NCBI GenBank assembly: GCA_002432095.1
Contig: DJFQ01000103.1
Coordinates: 21,067 to 28,239, forward strand
Direction: 5' to 3'
Source: Marinagarivorans sp. UBA5868
GTDB lineage: Bacteria; Pseudomonadota; Gammaproteobacteria; Pseudomonadales; Cellvibrionaceae
Length of the DNA: 7,173 nt
In this document: positions 1 through 6,295 of the stretch, piece by piece
Layout of the letters: every line of letters starts with the position of its first letter
How positions within the stretch are numbered: the first letter of the stretch is position 1
The notes under the pieces: model-generated
The model's input: only the letters and a program-made list of their open reading frames with translations
What the model was told of the DNA's origin: nothing
Databases searched by the model: none
Position numbers and translations under genes: made by a program

Positions 1-1386
1 TTTACCGTGGTCAACGTGTCCCATAACGGTGATGATTGGAGCACGTGGTTCCATTTCGCCGCCCGCATCGCGAATATCCTGCTGCAGAGCCTCTTCCAAC
101 GCGTTGGCGCTTACCAATACCGGAGTATGACCGAATTCTTCGACCACCAACTGAGCCGTTTCCTGATCGATGCTTTGGTTTGCTGTGACCATGGTGCCGA
201 GCTTCATCAGCTGCTTGACCACTTCACCGACTTTCACGCTCATACGCTGAGCCAATTCAGAAACCACAACGGTTTCACTAATTTCCACTTCGTGCACGAT
301 TTTCCCGGTCGGTTTCTTAAAACCGTGTTTGTTGGTGATTTTAATGACAGTGCGGGTAGGCGCCTGCGGCGTGATGGTTTTTTTCCGCACCGGAGTCACC
401 GCAGCGAGAACAACTTCATCGTCGCTCTCATCCAAGTAACTCAGCACAGCAGCGCCTTTTTTGGGAGCCGGAATTTCGACTTTTTTAACGGCCTTGCCCG
501 CTTTTTTGTTGTGCTTACGCGCTTCTTCGTCTTCCTCAAACTCGCCATGGGGGCGGTCTTTTTTCTTGCTTAACTTATGCTTCTCTTCTTCTGCTTTGGC
601 GGCAAGTTCTTCAGCCGAAAGCACCGGAGCGTCTGGATCTGGCTTCTTAACCGCCGCCGCCGGATCTTTTTTAACAGCGGGCTTGCCCGCATCTTTTTTC
701 GCCAGTTCTCGCTTGCGCTTTTCTTCAAGGGCGAGACGCGCCGACTCATCCGCTTCTTTTTGCGCTTTTATGCGCGTTTCCATGGCACGAATACGACGCT
801 CTTCCGCGTCATCCACAAACGAGGACCGCGTAAGAGTTTCTCGCACCGGCGCAACACCAGGCTGATCAACAACGGGAGGCTCAACTGCAGCCGACTCCGA
901 AAGGACGTCAAGCGCCTCGCTTTCCTCCGGCTGGTTATCAGCAACCGTAGACTCCTCGGTGTCGGCAGCCATTTCATGACCGTCTTCCGTCGCAGCCTCG
1001 TATTGATCGTGCTCCAAATAACCTTCATCGGCCAAACCGACATCCTCCAGCTCGGAGGCATCAACCATTCCAGTATCAGCATCGCTGTCGCTGACCTTCA
1101 CGTAGGTACGCTTCTTACGGACTTCCACATTGATCGTCTTGCGGCTGCTGCCACTACCGGTCTTTAAGGTCGTGGTGGTTTTGCGCTTCAACGTGATTTT
1201 TTTCGGCGCTGCCGCACTCTCTCCGTGGGACATTTTGAGAAAGGTAAGCAGTGTTTGCTTTTCTTCATCGGACACAGTGTCGCCAGGCGTTTTATGTGGC
1301 AGGCCAGCCTGGCCCATCTGCGTCAAAAGTCGGTCTACCGAGGCCCCGACAGACTTGGCGAGTTCACTAACAGTTACATCAGCCAT
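1..1386 (-). CDS. infB: Translation initiation factor IF2, N-terminal 462 residues (partial)
   Basis: IF2 is the GTPase that brings initiator tRNA to the 30S subunit and promotes subunit joining. The frame is open from an ATG at 1386 to the window edge and ends in the motif GHVDHGK, the G1 box (P-loop) of the IF2 GTPase domain, so the catalytic and C-terminal domains lie outside the window. Residues 1 to about 52 match the IF2 N-terminal domain (VTVSELAKSVG, then LLTQMGQAGLPHKTPGD). A long charged linker rich in Lys, Glu, Ala and Pro follows. The second IF2 N domain spans about 375-437 (VVVSELAQRMSVKVGEVVKQL, TMVTANQSIDQETA). The start has a Shine-Dalgarno GAGGA about seven bases upstream, 21 bases after the nusA stop. 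Met202 could be an internal start for a short isoform as known in E. coli, but no well-placed ribosome binding site supports it. Confidence 0.97.
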   Translation of the reverse strand, partial: MADVTVSELAKSVGASVDRLLTQMGQAGLPHKTPGDTVSDEEKQTLLTFLKMSHGESAAAPKKITLKRKTTTTLKTGSGSSRKTINVEVRKKRTYVKVSDSDADTGMVDASELEDVGLADEGYLEHDQYEAATEDGHEMAADTEESTVADNQPEESEALDVLSESAAVEPPVVDQPGVAPVRETLTRSSFVDDAEERRIRAMETRIKAQKEADESARLALEEKRKRELAKKDAGKPAVKKDPAAAVKKPDPDAPVLSAEELAAKAEEEKHKLSKKKDRPHGEFEEDEEARKHNKKAGKAVKKVEIPAPKKGAAVLSYLDESDDEVVLAAVTPVRKKTITPQAPTRTVIKITNKHGFKKPTGKIVHEVEISETVVVSELAQRMSVKVGEVVKQLMKLGTMVTANQSIDQETAQLVVEEFGHTPVLVSANALEEALQQDIRDAGGEMEPRAPIITVMGHVDHGK

Positions 1387-1407
1387 TCTAATTCCTCGTC
1401 ACCTCAA

Positions 1408-2910
1408 TTAATTGGTTTGTTCTGCGGAGTCAGCGAACCAAGGTTCTCGCGCTTTCATAATCAGCGCTGCTGCTTTCTCCTGATCGATACCGTCAACATC
1501 CAAAAGATCGTCTACAGACTGCTCTGCCAGATCTTCCATAGTGACAATCCCACGCGCCGCCAAGTTGTAGGCGAGTACGCGATCCATTCCTTCCATATTT
1601 AAAAGATCTTCCGCAGGCTCCCGGTTGCTCAACTGTTCTTCGGAGGCAAGGGCCTGGGTTAACAACGCATCTTTGGCACGTGTGCGAAGCTCCTCGGCAA
1701 TGTCTTCATCAAAACCTTCAATAGCGAGGAACTCTTCAAGTGGTACATAAGCCACTTCTTCCAGACTGGTGAAACCTTCGTCTACCAACACGTCGGCAAC
1801 GTCTTCATCAATGTCCAACGCTTGCATAAAGACATTCTTCACACTGCCGACTTCCTGCTGCTGCTTCTCGCCCCATTGTTTGGTGCTCATGACGTTGATT
1901 TCCCATCGAGTCAACTCAGATGCAAGTCGCACGTTCTGCCCGCCACGACCGATGGCCTGCGCAAGGCCATCTTCAGCCACCGCTACATCCATAGAGCGGG
2001 CATCCTCATCCACCACAATGGATTCGATTTCCGCCGGAGACATGGCATTGATTACGTACTGAGCCGGGTTGTCATCAAACAAAACAATATCAATGCGCTC
2101 GCCGGCCAATTCGTTGGATACCGCCTGGACTCTCGATCCACGCATACCGACGCAAGCGCCCACAGGATCTATACGGCCGTCGTTAGTCGACACGGCGATC
2201 TTGGCACGCGAGCCGGGATCCCTGGCGGCACCGCGTAGATTAATCACCTCTTCAGCGATTTCCGGCACTTCAATTTTGAACAGTTCGATCAGCATCTGCG
2301 GACACGCTCTGCTGAGGTACAACTGAGGTCCACGAGCTTCCGGACGCACATCCAGTAAAACCGCGCGCACGCGATCGTTCATACGAAAGATTTCACGACC
2401 GACCAATTCTTCGCGAGGCAACAGACCTTCGGCGTTATTTCCCAGATCGACAATAATATTGTCGCGGGTCACTTTCTTGACGGTACCGGAGACAAGCTCG
2501 CCCACGCGATCGCGATACTCATTAACGATTTGCGCCCGCTCTGCCTCACGAACTTTTTGTACGATGACTTGTTTTGCCGTCTGCGCCGCAATCCGACCGA
2601 ACTCCACGTTTTCCACCACCTCCACGTGAACGTCGCCGATTTTTAAATTGGGATCGGCGTCATGCGCCTCTTCGGTCGTCAACTGCGTACCTAACTCGGC
2701 TACCGTGTTGTCATCAACCACCAGCCAGCGTCGCTCAGTTACATAGTCCCCGGTACGGCGATCAATTTTTACCGCAATATCCGTCTCCTCGTCGTAGCGC
2801 TTTTTGGTAGCGGTCGCCAGCGCGAGCTCGATCGCCTGGAAGATCACTTCCCGATCCACACCTTTCTCATTGGAAACGGCGTCTGCCACCAGCAAGATTT
2901 CTTTCTTCAT
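1408..2910 (-). CDS. nusA: Transcription termination/antitermination factor NusA
   Basis: NusA binds RNA polymerase and nascent RNA; it modulates pausing, intrinsic termination and antitermination. The 500 residues hold the full gammaproteobacterial set: the polymerase-binding N-terminal domain (about 1-125), an S1 domain (about 136-200, [16 protein letters not shown]), KH1 (about 230-300, GxxG loop G255-M-R-G258), KH2 (about 302-370, GxxG loop G321-R-G-G324) and two acidic helix-hairpin-helix repeats (about 357-425 and 433-495). The two acidic repeats are typical of this class, and the length is close to E. coli NusA (495 residues). The ATG at 2910 has an AGAGG sequence about eight bases upstream and starts 20 bases after the rimP stop. 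NusA is known to influence expression of its own operon in E. coli; the two terminator hairpins upstream of rimP fit such control, by inference. No key residue looks lost. Confidence 0.98.
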   Translation of the reverse strand: MKKEILLVADAVSNEKGVDREVIFQAIELALATATKKRYDEETDIAVKIDRRTGDYVTERRWLVVDDNTVAELGTQLTTEEAHDADPNLKIGDVHVEVVENVEFGRIAAQTAKQVIVQKVREAERAQIVNEYRDRVGELVSGTVKKVTRDNIIVDLGNNAEGLLPREELVGREIFRMNDRVRAVLLDVRPEARGPQLYLSRACPQMLIELFKIEVPEIAEEVINLRGAARDPGSRAKIAVSTNDGRIDPVGACVGMRGSRVQAVSNELAGERIDIVLFDDNPAQYVINAMSPAEIESIVVDEDARSMDVAVAEDGLAQAIGRGGQNVRLASELTRWEINVMSTKQWGEKQQQEVGSVKNVFMQALDIDEDVADVLVDEGFTSLEEVAYVPLEEFLAIEGFDEDIAEELRTRAKDALLTQALASEEQLSNREPAEDLLNMEGMDRVLAYNLAARGIVTMEDLAEQSVDDLLDVDGIDQEKAAALIMKAREPWFADSAEQTN

Positions 2911-2930
2911 GAAAATGCCTCTGCACTACC

Positions 2931-3386
2931 TCAGAACTGAGGAACAATATTCGCCTTATCGACCAACTCATAAGGCAGTACGTATTCTTCGTTATCTACT
3001 TCGAGCACGATCTCTTCGTTCTCGATACCTTTTAACAGCCCGGTAAACTTGCGCCGCCCTTCAAATGGCAAACGCAGCCGCACCGCTACGGTTTCACCGA
3101 CGCTGGATTCAAACTGTTCGAGCTTGAACAACGGACGGTCCATGCCGGGGGATGAAACTTCAAGGGTGTATTCGGATTGAATGGGGTCTTCCACATCCAA
3201 GACACTGCTCACCTGACGACTGACTTTCTCACAATCATCCACACCTATACCGCCTTCCTTATCGATATATACCCGCAACAGGGCGCGACGCCCCTGAGCC
3301 ATATACTCAACACCCCACAGCTCACAGCCAAGCGCTGAGGCCACGGGTTCAAACATCTCGGTCAAACGCTCCTGAATAGAAGCCAT
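2931..3386 (-). CDS. rimP: Ribosome maturation factor RimP
   Basis: RimP is needed for maturation of the 30S ribosomal subunit. The chosen ATG at 3386 gives 151 residues, the usual family length (about 150), beginning [20 protein letters not shown]. Recognisable parts are the N-terminal alpha/beta domain ([39 protein letters not shown]), the conserved stretch around residues 80-95 ([16 protein letters not shown]), and the C-terminal SH3-like domain ([19 protein letters not shown] to the end). The frame is open 34 codons further upstream, but that part runs through a terminator hairpin and lacks family similarity, so it was rejected. The Shine-Dalgarno before the ATG is weak (GTGGTG-like). First gene of the rimP-nusA-infB operon. 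Confidence 0.97.
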   Translation of the reverse strand: MASIQERLTEMFEPVASALGCELWGVEYMAQGRRALLRVYIDKEGGIGVDDCEKVSRQVSSVLDVEDPIQSEYTLEVSSPGMDRPLFKLEQFESSVGETVAVRLRLPFEGRRKFTGLLKGIENEEIVLEVDNEEYVLPYELVDKANIVPQF

Positions 3387-3400
3387 AAATACACCACTAC

Positions 3401-3430
3401 AGAAACAAAAAATGGGCTCGAAGCCCATTT
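3401..3430 (-). terminator. Intrinsic terminator / attenuator T2 just upstream of rimP
   Basis: On the minus strand a perfect 9-bp stem (AAATGGGCT, loop TCG, AGCCCATTT; 3430-3410) runs into six T in a row and then GTTTC. The T tract ends about 15 bases before the rimP ATG, so transcripts stopped here would lack rimP. This is a typical attenuator position. The other strand has no T tract, so it acts only toward rimP. That it is used for regulation is inference. Confidence 0.8.
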
Positions 3431-3445
3431 CACTCTCCAACCGGG

Positions 3446-3460
3446 GCGGTACGATACCGC
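3446..3460 (-). repeat. Perfect hairpin GCGGTA-TCG-TACCGC in the rimP leader
   Basis: A 6-bp perfect inverted repeat with a TCG loop lies 15 bases upstream of the T2 hairpin, which has the same loop. It has no T tract, so it is not a terminator itself. It may be an RNA structural element of the leader or part of a protein binding site; this is inferred only from symmetry. Confidence 0.45.
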
Positions 3461-3501
3461 GCGACGGTGACGGACATATCCCGCGCAACGCCAGAGCAGA
3501 T

Positions 3502-3524
3502 AATAAAAAACCCCATAAAGGGGC
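3502..3524 (-). terminator. Intrinsic terminator / attenuator T1 in the rimP leader
   Basis: On the minus strand GCCCC-TTTAT-GGGGT forms a short GC stem (four G-C pairs plus a G-U) followed by TTTTTTATT. It would end a transcript of about 105-110 bases starting at the promoter at 3618-3646. Either it attenuates the rimP operon or it makes a free-standing small RNA. Confidence 0.72.
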
Positions 3525-3617
3525 ATCCGCTTACTACCACTGGCGCCTAAAGCCTCAGCCAAAGCTGCTCGGACATTCCGAATGGAGAAAAATCCAGGCC
3601 CTGCGAATTGGGTGGCG

Positions 3618-3646
3618 ATTTTAAGTACTAAGTCCCATAACGTCAA
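3618..3646 (-). promoter_or_regulatory. Sigma-70 promoter of the rimP operon leader
   Basis: On the minus strand TTGACG (3646-3641) and TAAAAT (3623-3618) are separated by exactly 17 bases; each hexamer differs from consensus at one position. The start would be near 3612. The promoter lies 34 bases beyond the stop of the putative lipoprotein gene and is the best promoter match noted in the window. Confidence 0.75.
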
Positions 3647-3680
3647 GCAATAGCGCTGTCTCCTTGGGGTAGAAGTGCGA

Positions 3681-4274
3681 CTACTTTTGCTGTTGCTGGT
3701 ACCAGACATCTAATAGATGTGTAAATTCTGCCTGCAACAAATGGCAAGCCTCACGACCATCGGTTCGAACCGTCTCCAACGGAACACCATCGTCCGCATC
3801 TCTTGCAGAGGTAGACGCGAGTTCGTACACCACACCGCCTCGATCAATCGTCATCGCTACTTCCGCCAAAGTTAAGTCTCGCGCCGACGGAAAAGTCCTA
3901 AATTTCACTTGATCAACTTGAAACAGAATATCTACCGCGTCTGCAGAGGGGCTAGGTAATGGCGCTACGTTTATACCGGAATTTCGGGAGATCGCCTCAA
4001 AAGAAATCTCGGCAATTTTATCCACCCTACAACCGACACTATCTAATGCACCGCGAATATCTTTCGCAATACCTTCATCTATAGCAACACCAATCGCGAT
4101 CCCCATTGGACCCATGCTCGATGACATCATTACACCTGCAGCGGCGCCTTTGCCTTCGAAGCGGATTACATGTGGTTCAGCAAGCATAATGGCGTAAGAC
4201 ATTTCTTTCTGAGGAAACAAAGATGCGCATGCAGAAAACAGAATAGTACCCAGCAGAAGAAGTTTTGCCTTCAT
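3681..4274 (-). CDS. Putative lipoprotein of unknown function
   Basis: I do not recognise the family. From the ATG at 4274 the protein has 197 residues and begins MKAKLLLLGTILFSAC, a short signal peptide with a lipobox-like FSAC; Cys16 would be lipidated. Phe at position -3 is unusual, so the lipoprotein call is probable, not certain. Ala at +2 would allow outer-membrane sorting. Residues about 45-70 form a Gly/Ala/Met/Ser-rich hydrophobic stretch (GKGAAAGVMMSSSMGPMGIA, then IGVAIDEGIAKD), which could sit in or on a membrane. The rest looks like a mixed alpha/beta periplasmic domain ending in YQQQQK. An in-frame ATG at 4340 adds 22 residues and has a weak GGGA upstream; I prefer the inner start because it places the signal peptide at the N terminus. 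The gene lies downstream of the small-protein array on the same strand, 209 bases after it, with no clear promoter between. Confidence 0.75.
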   Translation of the reverse strand: MKAKLLLLGTILFSACASLFPQKEMSYAIMLAEPHVIRFEGKGAAAGVMMSSSMGPMGIAIGVAIDEGIAKDIRGALDSVGCRVDKIAEISFEAISRNSGINVAPLPSPSADAVDILFQVDQVKFRTFPSARDLTLAEVAMTIDRGGVVYELASTSARDADDGVPLETVRTDGREACHLLQAEFTHLLDVWYQQQQK

Positions 4275-4483
4275 CAAGAAAGCTAAAATCGAAAACACCC
4301 CACCATATGCTGGAGCACTTTTGTCGAACGCTACACTCATGATCCAAATCCCGGCAGGGCAACCATCGTCACATCGTCCGCATGCATCAAGTTTTCAACC
4401 AATACCTGGAACTTTTCGTCAAAGAAATTACATGAGTCTTCGAATCTATAACATCCGCAAAGGAGCTGTGGACTTTTCGGAGA

Positions 4484-4819
4484 TTAATTGCCTTGGAGCC
4501 TAACATACTGAACCTGCGAATATCCGCATACAGGCGTTTTGATCCCCGTAGTGGTAACTTTGACAGGGACTTTCGAGGCATACGCCAGCATCAAAATACT
4601 TAACATAGCAGAATGAGAAGCGTTACTCGGCTCAAGCGTGAACCATGGCTGCCCGGGAGTTACAGGGTCAGCTTGTGCAACACCCTCCAACGTAAAATAC
4701 AAACAACCATTCGCCGCATTAATTTGCACCTGATTGACCTTTTTGTCGTACCAATCCGTAGCATATACGGAACTCGTGATGGCTAGCCCTGCACATACTG
4801 TGAATAAATTCTTTTTCAT
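4484..4819 (-). CDS. Small exported protein, array copy 6 (divergent)
   Basis: A 111-residue protein of unknown function. Signal peptide MKKNLFTVCAGLAITSSVYA with cleavage expected before TDW. The mature part keeps the array layout: a KVNQVQI strand, a helix around residues 70-85 (SAMLSILMLAYASKVPVKV) and a last strand SQVQYVRL. It is the most divergent copy. Its first mature cysteine (Cys39) sits in the second strand instead of before the helix, so the cysteine spacing to Cys98 is 59 instead of 41-44. The frame has another ATG at 4843, eight codons upstream; the inner one was chosen because it starts a standard signal peptide. Neither has a good Shine-Dalgarno. Last copy of the array, 119 bases after copy 5. 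Confidence 0.82.
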   Translation of the reverse strand: MKKNLFTVCAGLAITSSVYATDWYDKKVNQVQINAANGCLYFTLEGVAQADPVTPGQPWFTLEPSNASHSAMLSILMLAYASKVPVKVTTTGIKTPVCGYSQVQYVRLQGN

Positions 4820-4879
4820 TTTTTTAATCCAATAATTTCCCATTTTTAAATGCTATTAGCAGGTCAAAAGACAAAAATT

Positions 4880-4900
4880 CTACCTCGCATTTCCCAACAT
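4880..4900 (-). other. Six-codon mini-ORF with a strong ribosome binding site
   Basis: On the minus strand GGGAGG (4913-4908) lies seven bases before ATG at 4900, which opens a six-codon frame (MLGNAR) closed by TAG. The ribosome binding site is better than that of the following copy 6 gene, 60 bases on. It may be a leader peptide, or the remains of a lost start region; chance cannot be excluded. Confidence 0.25.
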
Positions 4901-4938
4901 TCTTATGCCTCCCTCTTTTTCAAATTTCTGCCATACGA

Positions 4939-5292
4939 CTAGCGCAACCGGGTAATCACTCTATATACGCCCGAATTTGAGTCCCAAGGCTCACAGTTGC
5001 CGGAATGACTGAATGAGACTGTAACCGGTGTACCACTCATCTTCGCCGCCAACAATAATGCATACATTTTGGATCGTCTCTCTTCCGGAACACTTTTGCT
5101 GATAGCAAAATCCGATTTATTGCCGCATTCGGGCACTTCGGTGCCAGCGACTTCCAGCTTTATCAAAATCGTGTCGGTATGAGCATAGGTGATAATTGAT
5201 GTTACTTTTCCAGTCGCATCCACCCAATATGCATACACACCTTGAGATAGTAATAGAAAGGCAAAAATTATCCATTTAATTTTAGAAATCAC
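4939..5292 (-). CDS. Small exported protein, array copy 5
   Basis: A 117-residue protein of unknown function. I chose the GTG at 5292, which has a GGA about seven bases upstream and gives a normal signal peptide (MISKIKWIIFAFLLLSQGVYA, cut before YWV). An in-frame TTG at 5304 would add four residues and has no ribosome binding site. The mature part shows the family layout most clearly: TGKVTSI opening strand, ILIKLEV strand, Cys56, helix MYALLLAAKMSGTPVTV (76-92), Cys100 and the last strand GVYRVITRL. Cys56 and Cys100 are 44 residues apart and likely form a disulfide in the periplasm or outside the cell. It begins 51 bases after copy 4 and is probably co-transcribed with it. Confidence 0.87.
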   Translation of the reverse strand: MISKIKWIIFAFLLLSQGVYAYWVDATGKVTSIITYAHTDTILIKLEVAGTEVPECGNKSDFAISKSVPEERRSKMYALLLAAKMSGTPVTVSFSHSGNCEPWDSNSGVYRVITRLR

Positions 5293-5343
5293 GACCAATT
5301 CCAATATTGAGCAATTATCCCCATTACATCATCCCTACGACGA

Positions 5344-5700
5344 TCATTTTATTGCCAGGTACGCCAAATCCCATGATTCTGCTCTGATAGTGCACTCATT
5401 GAAATATGCGACTGTAACTTCTGTTTGCGTGGCTTTCGCCATAAGAGCCAAAGACAAGACCGCATCATGAATAGGGTGATCCAAACCAATCACTACGCGT
5501 GGATGGCCGCTAGCACACCCTTTCGGTAAGCCTTCAACATATATGGTTAACAACCCTCTTCTACTCACATCATAACTTCCATAAGTATGCGGAAATGCTG
5601 CCACTTGAGTTACCTTGCCAGTGTGAGTAATCAGCTCAGCAGCAAATGTCTTTGTCGACAAAAGCAATATCGAAATAAATAATGATAATTTCCTACACAT
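5344..5700 (-). CDS. Small exported protein, array copy 4
   Basis: A 118-residue protein of unknown function. The N terminus MCRKLSLFISILLLSTKTFA is a signal peptide cut before or after the next Ala. The mature part has the opening strand HTGKVTQV, a strand LLTIYVEGLPKGC (Cys62), the segment GLDHPIHDAVLSLALMAKA with the helix, the strand EVTVAYF, Cys103 and the last strand WDLAYLAI. It is closest to copy 3: both share GKVTQ, IYx-x-x-LP before the cysteine, a DHP motif before the helix and WD near the end. The two may be a fairly recent duplication. The ATG at 5700 has AGGA about ten bases upstream. A Fur-box-like palindrome lies about 70 bases upstream. Confidence 0.88.
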   Translation of the reverse strand: MCRKLSLFISILLLSTKTFAAELITHTGKVTQVAAFPHTYGSYDVSRRGLLTIYVEGLPKGCASGHPRVVIGLDHPIHDAVLSLALMAKATQTEVTVAYFNECTIRAESWDLAYLAIK

Positions 5701-5765
5701 AATTCATCTTTCCTATTAAACGATCAACTCAAGGAACTAGCATCGAACTTATACTTTGGTTGCGT

Positions 5766-5788
5766 CATAATAGTTCTCATTGAGAACT
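5766..5788 (-). promoter_or_regulatory. Palindromic operator candidate, Fur-box-like
   Basis: The sequence AGTTCTCA-T-TGAGAACT (5772-5788) is a perfect 8-bp inverted repeat. The overlapping stretch 5766-5784, read on the plus strand, matches the 19-base Fur consensus of the GATAATGATTCTCATTATC type at 13 positions. A -10-like TATTAT (5772-5767) on the minus strand directly overlaps it, so a bound repressor could block a promoter for copies 4-6. The matching -35 is poor. The palindrome is observed; the Fur assignment is inference. Confidence 0.4.
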
Positions 5789-5910
5789 GAAAATATCACG
5801 CGAAGAGCACTACAAGTACCGTGCCGCGCATCACCAAAACACCCCAAATCCGACATTTGCCTACACTTTCTCATAAGGTTAAGCCAATAAGCCCCGCTCC
5901 GAGCAAACCA

Positions 5911-6279
5911 CTAAATCAGCTTCAAGATGGCAAAGTCCCACACATTCGAATTCCATACGGTACATGTATCTATATAATGCATTTGGACAGTTTGACCTGA
6001 TATTTTCGCAGCCATGGCAGCACTCAAAACGACCTGGAATGCTGGATGATCTGAAGTAATGCCCACCCGGCGGTAGCCGCTGTGACCACAAGCGTCGGGA
6101 AGCTCATCCATATAAATCATGGCAACAGCGTCTCCAGTTGTGCTATAGGTTGAATAGTTTCTGCTCATCAACTGGATTTGAGTAACTTTCCCCGTTACTT
6201 GCTTCATAGCCGCCAAGGTTTGCATGGGCCAGCAAAGCGGGATAAATAAAATACAAAATTTGAACAAAATATTCTTCAA
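5911..6279 (-). CDS. Small exported protein, array copy 3, TTG start
   Basis: A 122-residue protein of unknown function. The start is the TTG at 6279: GGAGG lies six bases upstream, and this start gives the signal peptide MKNILFKFCILFIPLCWPMQ with cleavage after TLA or TLAA. A GTG at 6345 in the same frame would add 22 residues that overlap the preceding gene and has no signal-peptide logic, so it was rejected. The mature part shows TGKVTQIQL, AVAMIYMDELPDAC (Cys64), the DHP motif, the helix VVLSAAMAAKISGQTVQM, Cys106 and the last strand VWDFAILKL. The cysteines are 42 residues apart. It begins 16 bases after the stop of copy 2, so the two are almost certainly in one operon. Confidence 0.87.
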   Translation of the reverse strand: MKNILFKFCILFIPLCWPMQTLAAMKQVTGKVTQIQLMSRNYSTYSTTGDAVAMIYMDELPDACGHSGYRRVGITSDHPAFQVVLSAAMAAKISGQTVQMHYIDTCTVWNSNVWDFAILKLI

Positions 6280-6290
6280 GTCAAACCTCC
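6277..6290 (-). promoter_or_regulatory. Ribosome binding site and TTG start of copy 3
   Basis: GGAGG (6290-6286), six bases, then TTG (6279-6277) followed by AAG. This decides the start, because the frame has no suitable ATG ahead of the signal peptide. Copy 1 uses the same TTG-AAG opening. Confidence 0.75.
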
Positions 6291-6295
6291 ATGTA

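Larger units (their letters stand above)
3387..3612 (-). promoter_or_regulatory. Structured 5' leader of the rimP-nusA-infB operon
   Basis: Between the predicted transcription start (about 3612) and the rimP ATG lie some 225 bases with no convincing gene. From 5' to 3' they hold a small perfect hairpin TCGGA-ATG-TCCGA, the stem CAGC-TTTG-GCTG, terminator T1, the hairpin GCGGTA-TCG-TACCGC and terminator T2. Two terminators in series before an operon encoding NusA point to control by transcription attenuation. A rimP leader motif has been described for some gammaproteobacteria; whether this is a member cannot be decided by eye. I saw no clear antiterminator pairing. Confidence 0.55.

Noticed and set aside
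7..1167. Long plus-strand reading frames at 7-573 and 577-1167
   Set aside because: They lie opposite infB, show His/Phe/Arg-rich composition typical of antisense frames of GC-rich genes, and resemble no protein I know.
3387..3488. N-terminal extension of rimP
   Set aside because: The 34 extra codons run through the T2 hairpin and are absent from the usual RimP length of about 150 residues.
3431..3680. tRNA gene upstream of rimP, as found in many relatives
   Set aside because: I found no acceptor stem, T-loop GTTCAAATC-type motif or CCA end on either strand here.
3362..3709. Minus-strand frame of 115 codons running through the rimP leader (contains NVRAALAEALGAS)
   Set aside because: It begins inside the lipoprotein gene, crosses the promoter and both terminators, and overlaps the rimP start. 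A short protein-like stretch in the middle is not enough.
4321..4581. Short frames on both strands between copy 6 and the lipoprotein (4321-4503 plus, 4387-4581 minus)
   Set aside because: They overlap real genes, have no good ribosome binding site and no recognisable composition or motif. The 209-base gap holds nothing I can support.
4851..4861. Short inverted repeat TGCTA-T-TAGCA, and a similar TGCAA repeat near 6700
   Set aside because: Five-base stems in AT-rich gaps are expected by chance; no T tract and no promoter relation.
5879..6091. Minus-strand frame of 70 codons inside copy 3
   Set aside because: It is a shadow of copy 3 in another frame, with many Arg and Cys and no start signal.
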